From contig NZ_LGIA01000023.1 in NCBI RefSeq assembly GCF_001270965.1, positions 1 to 64,000 of the forward strand: DNA of 64,000 nt. Direction: 5' to 3'. This document shows positions 55,455 through 63,003 of the stretch, one piece after another. A program made the position numbers and the translations under genes. How positions within the stretch are numbered: the first letter of the stretch is position 1; each line of letters opens with the position of its first letter. The notes beneath the pieces were generated by a model. That model searched no databases, was not told where the DNA came from, and saw nothing but the letters and a program-made list of their open reading frames with translations. Source of the stretch: Sunxiuqinia dokdonensis. GTDB lineage: Bacteria; Bacteroidota; Bacteroidia; Bacteroidales; Prolixibacteraceae.

Positions 55455-56098
55455 ATCAGTTTTAAAATCAGATTCAAACCAAGAAAAAATACGAATTGAA
55501 TCAACAAAATCCAAACCGCCAGCCGGTTGTTTAGTTGCAAACGCGCTGCCCGCATCAAGGCAAAAATCAAAAGCGAAACCAGGTACCAATCCACATAGTT
55601 TTTCAGCGGTATTTGCACCGTTTCCCACGACCACATCTTCAGGGCGGTGGCCACCGGTTCCATCACAAAATCGAAGGCAACCATCAGCAACGCGCCGATA
55701 AATGGAAAATACCAGCGTTGGTTAATTTTGTCGAAGAGCACGAACACGCCGTAGGCCAAAATCAGCCAATTGATGCCAATCAGCAAGGGGGTGTTCATCA
55801 GCTGGATGCCGAGTGCCGGCCCGTATTCATAGTCACCAAACAAGAGCCCGGTGTTCACGCCAATCAGCTCGGTGACAAATCCAATGCCGGCGACACCGAT
55901 CAGCACAAAGGCCGTTTTGATTGACCATTTCCGCTGAAAATAGAGTAGCAGCAAAGTAGTCAGCAGCAAATTTACCGGCGTCAGCAAAACAAAAAGCGAG
56001 TAAGTCGCTTCAAACGAAAAACCCAGGATGCCAACCAAATAGAGGATGGCAATCACAATTTTGACGGACCGGATCACGACAGGATTTTCTTTCATCAT
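55451..56098 (-). CDS. cruF: CruF-type carotenoid 1',2'-hydratase (DUF422)
   Basis: A 215-residue membrane protein with about six to seven helices, matching the DUF422/CruF carotenoid-hydratase family. The conserved part reads GFVTELIGVNTGLLFGDYEYG with later EPVATALKMWSW. Such enzymes add water to the psi-end of acyclic or monocyclic carotenoids, giving the 1'-OH that can be glycosylated. The ATG at 56098 overlaps the upstream desaturase by 4 bp. Confidence 0.86.
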   Translation of the reverse strand: MMKENPVVIRSVKIVIAILYLVGILGFSFEATYSLFVLLTPVNLLLTTLLLLYFQRKWSIKTAFVLIGVAGIGFVTELIGVNTGLLFGDYEYGPALGIQLMNTPLLIGINWLILAYGVFVLFDKINQRWYFPFIGALLMVAFDFVMEPVATALKMWSWETVQIPLKNYVDWYLVSLLIFALMRAARLQLNNRLAVWILLIQFVFFLGLNLILKLI

Positions 56099-57567
56099 CG
56101 TTTCATTTTTTCTTCTACCATTTCGGCTACAATTTTGGCCGACGACAAGCACAGCGGGATGCCTCCTCCGGGATGCACGCTGCCGCCAACAAAATACAAA
56201 CCCGGCAAATCGCGCCGGAAGTTGGCATGCCGGTTAAAGGCCGCAAACGGACTGTTGGAACTTGGCCCGTACATGGCCCCCTGAAACGAGCCGGTCTGAT
56301 CTTCAATCTTCACCGGATCAAGCACTTCTTCAAACAAAATATGTGCTTCGAGCTGTTCATCCAACAGCCGATTCAATTTCGTTAAAATCGATTGGCGAAC
56401 CTCCGTTTTCAAGCTCGTCCAATCTTGCCCAACATTGGCCGGCGCATTCACCATCACAAACCAATTTTCCATTCCGGAAGGTGCGTCGGTTTTAACTTCT
56501 TTACTGCTGATAAACACATAAACCGTGGGATCGTTTGAAATGGTTTTCGTTTCGAACAAACAGGCAAACTCATCTTTATAATTTTTGCTGAAAAAAATAT
56601 TGTGCAAATCCAGCTTCGGAAAACGCTTTTTCATTCCCCAATAAAAAATTAAAGCTGAAGACGAAGGCTCTGTCCGCTTAATTTTTTCCAAGCGCCTTTT
56701 ATCCGGAAGAAGTTTGGAATAGAACTGATGAATGTCGATGTCGCTGACCACCAGCCCAAAATTCCGCTCCAATCCATTCACCCGAATCCCGGTCAATTGG
56801 CCGCTGCGAACAACAAGCTGGCTGACCGGCGTACTAAAATGAAACTGAACGCCTAATCGCATGGCCTGTTCCATTAGCGAATCCACAATTTGATACATGC
56901 CCTGCTTTGGGAAATAGGCGCCCAACTGGTGCTCCAAATGCGAAATAACACTCAGCGTGCCCGGCGTTCTGTAGGGATTGGATCCGTTGTAAGTCGCGTA
57001 ACGGTCGAACAATTGCACCAGCCGGCTATCGGGAAATGCCTTCACATTGATTTGATGAAGCGTGGAAAACGCTTTCAGCCGAAAAAACTGAAGCAGTCGC
57101 TTCAAATTATCCCAGGTCAATAATTTTTGCAGGCGATGGAAAGCGTTGAAAATAAAAACCGGTGCCGTCAACTGGTAAATTCTTTCGGCCTGTTTCAGGT
57201 AATCAAGCACGCCCGATACGGGAATTCCGGTTTTTTGCTCCACCTCCTCAGCAAACCGATCCACATCAGCAAAAGCCGTTAGCTGTGTTCCATCTTCAAA
57301 AAAATATTGGGTGATGACTTCCAGCTTCCGATAGTCAAACTTCAAATCATCATCCAGCAGTTCGTCAACCAAGTCGGGCAAGGTGAACAACGAAGGGCCC
57401 TTGTCGAACCGAAAGCCCGCCTGTCTGAACTCCCTGATCTTTCCACCCGGGTAAGCCGCCTGCTCAAACACCTCAACAGGTATGCCCAGCCGTGCCAAAC
57501 GAATGGCTGTGGCCAATCCACCAATTCCTGCGCCAATGACCGCAACTTTTGATCTCTTTTGATTCAT
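56095..57567 (-). CDS. CrtI/CrtD-family carotenoid desaturase
   Basis: A 490-residue FAD-dependent desaturase. The dinucleotide-binding motif is VIGAGIGGLATAIRLA and the C-terminal motif is GLYFVGGSVHPGGGIPLCL. It is paralogous to the CrtI at 57748-59232. Given the cruF-like neighbour, the best guess is CrtD activity (3',4'-desaturation of the hydrated end), but phytoene desaturation is not excluded. It leads the minus-strand carotenoid operon, divergent from crtI. Confidence 0.9.
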   Translation of the reverse strand: MNQKRSKVAVIGAGIGGLATAIRLARLGIPVEVFEQAAYPGGKIREFRQAGFRFDKGPSLFTLPDLVDELLDDDLKFDYRKLEVITQYFFEDGTQLTAFADVDRFAEEVEQKTGIPVSGVLDYLKQAERIYQLTAPVFIFNAFHRLQKLLTWDNLKRLLQFFRLKAFSTLHQINVKAFPDSRLVQLFDRYATYNGSNPYRTPGTLSVISHLEHQLGAYFPKQGMYQIVDSLMEQAMRLGVQFHFSTPVSQLVVRSGQLTGIRVNGLERNFGLVVSDIDIHQFYSKLLPDKRRLEKIKRTEPSSSALIFYWGMKKRFPKLDLHNIFFSKNYKDEFACLFETKTISNDPTVYVFISSKEVKTDAPSGMENWFVMVNAPANVGQDWTSLKTEVRQSILTKLNRLLDEQLEAHILFEEVLDPVKIEDQTGSFQGAMYGPSSNSPFAAFNRHANFRRDLPGLYFVGGSVHPGGGIPLCLSSAKIVAEMVEEKMKR

Positions 57568-57747
57568 TTCTTCGTAACTTTAATGCAAGGCGACCCTCCG
57601 GCTAAATTTTGCCTCAGCAAGTTAGCCTTTCAATTTCAGCAATAAAATAGCTCGTCGAATTTCGGCAAGCAAAAAAAACTTTCAATTACTTAAAAACATT
57701 TCGCGACTAAATTGTTTAAAGAATTATAAAAATTCTTAAACAAAAAG
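57568..57747. promoter_or_regulatory. Divergent carotenoid promoter region with long inverted repeat
   Basis: The 180-bp gap drives two divergent carotenoid operons. Bases 57712-57743 carry a near-perfect inverted repeat with arms TTGTTTAAAGAATT and AATTCTTAAACAA around a five-base centre, ending 4 bp before the crtI ATG. It looks like an operator for a dimeric repressor; no candidate regulator gene is adjacent. Confidence 0.65.
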
Positions 57748-59232
57748 ATGAATAAGAAAGTATTGATCATCGGAACCGGATTGGCCGGCTTATCTACAGC
57801 TCTTCGACTAACGACTGACGGCTACGAAGTTGAAATGGTAGAAAAATACCATCGCCCGGGAGGTCGTCTGAATTTATTGGAGAAAGACGGGTTCAAATTT
57901 GACATGGCGCCCACCTTTTTTAGCATGAGTTACGAGTTTAAAGAACTGGCTGACTACTGCAAAATTAAAATGCCTTTCGAGTTTGTCGAACTTGATCCGC
58001 TATACTCCGTTCATTTTGAAGGCGATGATCGCTCCTATCTCATTCACAAAAACCTAAAAAAGCTGGCCGAAGAATTCAAAAAAATTGAACCGGATCTGGA
58101 AAAGAAACTAGAGCGTTTCCTGAAATCAGCCGGTGAGATTTTTCACGATACGGAGAATATTGTCATCAAGCAAAATTTCGACAGTCTGCTGGGCTATTTG
58201 CTCCAGCTGACCCGGGTACCGATCAAACATGCGCCCAAAATGTTTTACTCGATGTGGCGCGAAATGGAAAAAAACTTCGACTCGTTTGAGGTGAAGGTCA
58301 TCTTCTCGCTGGTTGGCTTTTTCCTGGGGGCCACGCCTTTCGACACCCCGGCTGTTTACTCCATGCTCAACTACACCGAGCTGGTGCACGATGGCTATCA
58401 CAATGTAAAAGGTGGTATGTACAAAATTGTGGAAGGCCTGGTAAAAGAACTCGAGCAGCGAAATGTAAAGATGCACTACGGCGTTGAAATTGAGCGTTTC
58501 GAGAAAACCAATGGCCAGATTTCTGCCTTTTATGACCAAACCGGAAAAAAGTGGGCAGCTGATTTATTTGTGGTGAACGCTGATGCGGCGTCCTTCCGTG
58601 GCCAAATTCTTCAACGAAAAAAATACGCACCCAAAAAGCTCGACCAGAAAAAATGGACCCTGGCTCCACTCACCATCTATTTGGGACTAGACACCAAGGT
58701 GACCAACATGTATCATCACAACTACTTTCTACGGCGCAATTTCAAGGAGTACGCCGGAAAGATTTTCAAAAATACAATCAAACTCGACAAGCCTTATTAT
58801 TACGTCAACATCCAGTCGATGCACAACCCGGCGTACGCGCCCGAAGGAAAAGAAAGCGTGTTTATCCTGTGCCCGGTTCCTGACCTTCGCTACAAAGCCA
58901 ACTGGGACGATGCCGACGAAATTGCCGATGCTATTATTGCCGATATGGGCGAACGTACCGGCTTTGACTTTGCCGGCCACACGGAATCGCGATCGGTTTA
59001 TTCGCCCAAAGACTGGGAAAGCGCGTTCAACCTGTACCAGGGAAGCGGCCTGGGTTTAGCTCACGACCTCAACCAGGTAGGCGGTTTCAGACCATCGAAC
59101 AAAGACGAAGAATATAAAAACCTGTATTACGCCGGTGCCTCAACAGTTCCGGGAACCGGCCTGCCAATGACAGTGATTAGTTCAAGATTAGTAACCCAAC
59201 GAATTTTAAAAGACCATGGAACTTTATCGTAA
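57748..59232 (+). CDS. crtI: Phytoene desaturase
   Basis: A 494-residue FAD enzyme converting phytoene to lycopene. It has the N-terminal dinucleotide motif LIIGTGLAGLSTALRL followed by RPGGRLNLLEKDGFKFD, and the C-terminal YYAGASTVPGTGLPMTVIS. crtB follows with a 17-bp overlap, so crtI-crtB-crtY are one transcript. The start is preceded by an unusual A/T-rich inverted repeat rather than a clear ribosome site. Confidence 0.93.
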   Translation: MNKKVLIIGTGLAGLSTALRLTTDGYEVEMVEKYHRPGGRLNLLEKDGFKFDMAPTFFSMSYEFKELADYCKIKMPFEFVELDPLYSVHFEGDDRSYLIHKNLKKLAEEFKKIEPDLEKKLERFLKSAGEIFHDTENIVIKQNFDSLLGYLLQLTRVPIKHAPKMFYSMWREMEKNFDSFEVKVIFSLVGFFLGATPFDTPAVYSMLNYTELVHDGYHNVKGGMYKIVEGLVKELEQRNVKMHYGVEIERFEKTNGQISAFYDQTGKKWAADLFVVNADAASFRGQILQRKKYAPKKLDQKKWTLAPLTIYLGLDTKVTNMYHHNYFLRRNFKEYAGKIFKNTIKLDKPYYYVNIQSMHNPAYAPEGKESVFILCPVPDLRYKANWDDADEIADAIIADMGERTGFDFAGHTESRSVYSPKDWESAFNLYQGSGLGLAHDLNQVGGFRPSNKDEEYKNLYYAGASTVPGTGLPMTVISSRLVTQRILKDHGTLS

Positions 59233-60049
59233 AAACAACCTGGATTGTAGTCGGATCACCACCCAAAATTACAGCACGTCCTTTTCGCTGGGTGTTCGCA
59301 TGCTGAATAAAAAATACCGCTCCGGGATTTACAGCATCTATGGATTTGTGCGCTATGCCGACGAAATTGTGGATACCTTTTTTGAGCAGAACCAGGAAGA
59401 GATTTTTGCCGAGTTCAAGCTCGAAACGTTCAAAGCCATCGAACGCGGCTTCAGCATCAACCCAATTCTGGACAGCTTCCAGGATGCTGTTCACCGTTAC
59501 CAAATTGATTTGGACTTGATTCATGCCTTTTTGTATAGTATGGAAATGGATTTGCACAAAACGACTTACGACCCACTTCTGCTGAAAACCTATATTTACG
59601 GATCGGCCGAGGTGGTTGGACTGATGTGCCTGCGCGTGTTTTATGCCAAAGAACCTGAGCAGTATGAACAACTGGTTACACCGGCCCGCAAGCTGGGAGC
59701 CGCTTTTCAGAAAGTAAATTTTTTACGCGATGCCCAGGACGATTTCGAAAATAAAGGCCGGATCTATTTCGAGAACATTGACTTCAACCAGTTTGATGCA
59801 GAGACCAAAGCGCAAATTGAACGCGAAATTGAGCGCGATTTTGCCGATGCCTTCCAGGGATTGAAAGCACTGAAAAAAGAAGTGCGCTTTGGCGTTTATC
59901 TGGCTTACATATACTACCTGCGGCTGTTCCGCAAAATCAAAAAAGCGCATCCCTCTCAGATATTGAAAAAGCGTTACCGGGTTTCCAATCCAAAAAAAAT
60001 GTATCTTTTGGCCAACGCTTATCTAAAAAACGAGTTTAATATTTTGTAG
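59216..60049 (+). CDS. crtB: Phytoene synthase
   Basis: A 277-residue squalene/phytoene-synthase-fold enzyme joining two geranylgeranyl diphosphates. The first aspartate-rich motif is YADEIVD and the second is LRDAQDD. Length is typical for bacterial CrtB. It overlaps crtI by 17 bp and abuts crtY with zero gap. Confidence 0.95.
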   Translation: MELYRKNNLDCSRITTQNYSTSFSLGVRMLNKKYRSGIYSIYGFVRYADEIVDTFFEQNQEEIFAEFKLETFKAIERGFSINPILDSFQDAVHRYQIDLDLIHAFLYSMEMDLHKTTYDPLLLKTYIYGSAEVVGLMCLRVFYAKEPEQYEQLVTPARKLGAAFQKVNFLRDAQDDFENKGRIYFENIDFNQFDAETKAQIEREIERDFADAFQGLKALKKEVRFGVYLAYIYYLRLFRKIKKAHPSQILKKRYRVSNPKKMYLLANAYLKNEFNIL

Positions 60050-60739
60050 ATGGATTTACAAGCCTTCACCTATGCAGGGTTATTGTTGGGTACCATTGCC
60101 ATTCCGCTGGCGCTGAGCTTCGATAAAAATGTTCATTTCTGGACCCGGTGGAAATACCTGTTCCCGGCGATTTTGATTACGGCTGTCGTGTTTATCTACT
60201 GGGATATCCAGTTTACAGCAGCCGGCATTTGGAGTTTTAATCACGAATACGTCGTAGGTTCCTACTTTTATGGATTACCGGTTGAAGAGTGGTTGTTTTT
60301 TCTGATTGTACCTTATGCCTGCGTATTTATCTACGAAGTGATCAACTTTTATTTTCAGCGGTATGAATTTCCAAACTTGTTTGTCGCCATTAGCCTGATC
60401 CTGATTGTGGTTTTTGCCTTGCTCAGCTTGTTTAACCGCGGCCAACTCTACACCTTTTTCAACTTTTTGTTTGCCGCCATCTTTTTGGGCTATGTCATCT
60501 TCCGAAACCAGTTTAAGCAGCACCTCACCAAGTTTTATGGCACCTATCTGATCTCGCTGCTGCCATTTCTGCTTGTTAACGGGGTACTAACAGCCCTACC
60601 GGTGGTCGAATATCACAGTGCACACATACTCAACATCCGGGTATTTACGATTCCTATTGAAGATTTTGGCTACTTGTTTTTGTTGCTTCTCATGAATATT
60701 TCCATTTATGAAACGCTAAAAACTCAGCGCTACTACTAA
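60050..60739 (+). CDS. crtY: Lycopene beta-cyclase, CrtYcd type
   Basis: A 229-residue membrane protein with about six to seven helices, of the CrtYc/CrtYd fused class found in Bacteroidota. The two catalytic PxE(E/D) motifs are LPVEEWLFF (residues ~77-85) and IPIEDFGYLF (~201-210). It cyclises one or both ends of lycopene. It starts directly after the crtB stop. Confidence 0.9.
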   Translation: MDLQAFTYAGLLLGTIAIPLALSFDKNVHFWTRWKYLFPAILITAVVFIYWDIQFTAAGIWSFNHEYVVGSYFYGLPVEEWLFFLIVPYACVFIYEVINFYFQRYEFPNLFVAISLILIVVFALLSLFNRGQLYTFFNFLFAAIFLGYVIFRNQFKQHLTKFYGTYLISLLPFLLVNGVLTALPVVEYHSAHILNIRVFTIPIEDFGYLFLLLLMNISIYETLKTQRYY

Positions 60740-60778
60740 CCACAAAGCGGCACAAGCGTTCCATAAAAACAGCGTTTT

Positions 60779-61300
60779 CTATTCAGCAACAGCAATTTTA
60801 ATGACGAGCTTTTTCACCGGCTTCGACTCTTCGATCAATATTCCCGGCCGGTGGACATCTTCAGGAAAAAACAAAAAGAAACAACTTGGTGTGGCTGTAA
60901 AATACTCGCCTTCCTGTTCTCCAAAGAAGATCAAATCCTTGTCTGCGTCGTACTGCTGCGGTGCCAGGGCGCTACTCAGCGGCATTTGTCCCATGCGTTC
61001 CTCGCCTTCAATCAGGTACTGCAAATCGATGTATTTTCGGTGCGCCTCCCACCTGGCCTCTTCCGGGGTTTTGGTGGAGTACTCCGACACCGTGGCAAAC
61101 ACCTGATCACCAAGCAAAGGATACTTCCCCGGATCCAATGATTTCAGGTCCTTGGATAAAAACTCAAACACCGCTGTCCAACGATCAGCGTGAGCATGAT
61201 AGTGATTGTAAAATTCGGTAATATTGATTGATGCATGTGCTTTAGGTTCATCTTTCGAAAACCAGCCACCTTCGTGAAACCACATTTGTTCTTTACTCAT
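60779..61300 (-). CDS. YhcH/YjgK/YiaL family protein (DUF386)
   Basis: A 173-residue cytoplasmic beta-barrel protein of the YhcH family, linked to sugar (sialic acid or related) catabolism in other bacteria. The signature HRKYIDLQYLIEGEERM and the C-terminal FFPEDVHRPGI with conserved His/Glu residues are present. The partial GH78 gene nearby fits a sugar-utilisation theme, but they are not in one operon. Confidence 0.9.
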   Translation of the reverse strand: MSKEQMWFHEGGWFSKDEPKAHASINITEFYNHYHAHADRWTAVFEFLSKDLKSLDPGKYPLLGDQVFATVSEYSTKTPEEARWEAHRKYIDLQYLIEGEERMGQMPLSSALAPQQYDADKDLIFFGEQEGEYFTATPSCFFLFFPEDVHRPGILIEESKPVKKLVIKIAVAE

Positions 61301-61603
61301 TTCTTTAGTTTTTTCGGGCCAAACACCCGGGTATTACTTTCTATATTCCGCTCATCACCTGTCCTTTAATCTCGAAATTGATTATTCATCCACCCCAGCG
61401 GCTTCCTTCCCTCTCAACATCCTGTTTGTGTGGGTAAAGGTAGAAAAAAGTAATTACCCGCATGACATAAGATGGCTTTAATCAATATTAAATGATGGTA
61501 CCGCTCAAGGTTAAGAAATTATAAAATAGCGCTAATTTTGAGCCTCTTACCAAAAACATTTCGACAACTTTGCAGTTGTTATTTATGAAAACAATGTTCG
61601 ATA
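61301..61603. other. 303-bp intergenic region
   Basis: Between the divergent YhcH-like gene and the membrane-protein gene. The only supported element is a candidate -7 box on the right side (61533-61540). No gene or repeat is seen. Confidence 0.5.
61533..61540 (+). promoter_or_regulatory. Candidate -7 promoter element of membrane-protein gene
   Basis: TAATTTTG matches TAnnTTTG, 63 bp before the ATG at 61604; no clear -33 box. Confidence 0.4.
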
Positions 61604-62095
61604 ATGGATCTTTTTGGAGTCGTTAAATTAATTCACGTTTTTCTGTTAGCCATGGTAAAGTATTCAGTTACTTTTCCTTATGCTTTGCTGATCGGCCTCG
61701 ATGCGACACAGGCAATCCTTGTCGTAACGATTGGTGGAATCAGCGGCTTTTTCTTTTTCTACTACCTCAGTGCCGCGCTGCTTCGATTGCTAAAGCGGCG
61801 CCACATTAAAATCGTTGGATTTTTCAATACCCGATTCAACATCGACCTCAGCCGGCTTTCTCAAAAATGGAAACCCAATTTCTCCGGCTCAATGAAAAAA
61901 AGGCGTTTGTTTGTGCGGTTTCGCAACCGGTATGGCTTCATTGGAATCATCATTGCCACGCCGGTACTGCTGAGCATTCCGATTGGAGCCTTCCTACTCA
62001 ACCGCTATTACTCCCGACGAAAGCATGTCTTTGCATACATGGTTCTGTCCATTTTGGGCTGGTCGCTGCTCTTTTCAGCGATCGTTATTATTTAA
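61604..62095 (+). CDS. Small multi-pass membrane protein of unknown function
   Basis: A 163-residue protein with about four hydrophobic segments (~5-25, 30-58, 105-128, 138-162) and a basic loop in between (RRHIKIVGFF, KKRRLFVRFRNRYG). The NRYGFIGIIIATPVLLSIPIGAFL segment recalls small DedA/multidrug-export-like membrane proteins, but the resemblance is weak. Function not assigned. Confidence 0.75.
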   Translation: MDLFGVVKLIHVFLLAMVKYSVTFPYALLIGLDATQAILVVTIGGISGFFFFYYLSAALLRLLKRRHIKIVGFFNTRFNIDLSRLSQKWKPNFSGSMKKRRLFVRFRNRYGFIGIIIATPVLLSIPIGAFLLNRYYSRRKHVFAYMVLSILGWSLLFSAIVII

Positions 62096-62160
62096 CGGAC
62101 TTTCGCCAAGCTCTTTTCTTCCTATTTGACAAGGTCTTATCTTTGGTTATTCTTTTTTGA

Positions 62161-62691
62161 ATGACTGTGATGAAACAAACCGACTTTTATGCCCTGCTCG
62201 ACACTTGGGAGAACATTCATGTGCTGGTTGATTACCTGATTGAATACCCCGATCAAATTGAAGATTTAGTAGATATCGGCTTGAATGCTCCGCAAAAAGA
62301 AACCTGGCGGGCCGTTTGGATCATGGACCGGATCCATGAAAAGAAGCCGGAGCTGGTTCGTGCGTACATTCCCCGCTTTATTGAAGCACTGCCGCTGACC
62401 AATCATGAAAGTAAGCTGCGGCACTTGCTAAAACTTGTCAGTCTAAATCCGCTCCCTCAAGACCAACTGGGCATGCTTTGGGATTTTGGTCTGGGCGTAT
62501 TTGCCGATGCTTCACGACCAATCGCCATCCGCGTGCATGCCATGCAATTGCTATTCGAAATTACTGAAACCGTCCCGGACCTCAAACCCGAGCTCATGCA
62601 ACTGATTGAACACGAAATGGAGTTTCATGGTTCCGCCGGAATCCGATCGCGTGGGAAAAAGCTGCTAAAGAAACTTTTGGCGGCAAGGTAA
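62161..62691 (+). CDS. HEAT/ARM-repeat-like hypothetical protein
   Basis: A 176-residue all-helical cytoplasmic protein. Repeated helix pairs such as LLDTWENIHVLVDYLIEY and KETWRAVWIMDRIHEKKPELV suggest an alpha-solenoid of HEAT/ARM type, probably for protein binding. No catalytic motif. It lies 65 bp after the membrane-protein gene. Confidence 0.8.
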   Translation: MTVMKQTDFYALLDTWENIHVLVDYLIEYPDQIEDLVDIGLNAPQKETWRAVWIMDRIHEKKPELVRAYIPRFIEALPLTNHESKLRHLLKLVSLNPLPQDQLGMLWDFGLGVFADASRPIAIRVHAMQLLFEITETVPDLKPELMQLIEHEMEFHGSAGIRSRGKKLLKKLLAAR

Positions 62692-62778
62692 AACCGCGCC
62701 GTCGATTGACAAAACGCCAACTAAAATCACCTAAGGCGTTGCACATTCAAAAAGGTCGATTTTTTTCATTGAAAAAGG

Positions 62779-62807
62779 TTTGGGGTTTGATTTTTTTTAT
62801 ATTTTTG
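62779..62807 (+). promoter_or_regulatory. tRNA-Gln promoter
   Basis: TTTG at 62779-62782 and TATTTTTG at 62800-62807 with a 17-bp spacer, identical in spacing and -7 sequence to the first susC promoter. It lies 31 bp before the tRNA. Confidence 0.7.
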
Positions 62808-62838
62808 CAGCGTCTTTAAAGAAAAGACACTGAATGAT

Positions 62839-62911
62839 TGACCCGTGGTGTAATTGGCAACACGTCTGATTTTGGTTCAGAAGAGTCCAGGTTCGAGCCC
62901 TGGCGGGTCAA
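62839..62911 (+). tRNA. tRNA-Gln (anticodon TTG)
   Basis: A 73-base cloverleaf. Acceptor stem TGACCCG (62839-62845) pairs with CGGGTCA (62904-62910); discriminator base A at 62911. D-stem GTGT/ACAC, anticodon stem TCTGA/TCAGA with loop TTTTGGT giving anticodon TTG (Gln), and T-arm CCAGG-TTCGAGC-CCTGG. CCA is not encoded. A terminator follows directly. No integrase or attachment-site duplication is seen nearby. Confidence 0.97.
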
Positions 62912-62914
62912 CAA

Positions 62915-62942
62915 AAAAGCTTGCAGTTTTCTGCAAGCTTTT
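62915..62942 (+). terminator. Terminator after tRNA-Gln
   Basis: Perfect stem AAAAGCTTGCAG (62915-62926) / CTGCAAGCTTTT (62931-62942) with a four-base loop and following T-rich sequence. Confidence 0.85.
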
Positions 62943-63003
62943 CCTTTTTAAATACATTTGTCGGGTTCAGATTTCTCCCACAAAAATACCAGGTCATACC
63001 AAT

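Noticed and set aside
62839-62911. tRNA-Gln as integration site of a mobile element
   Set aside because: No integrase, no direct repeat of the tRNA 3' end and no compositional break next to it.
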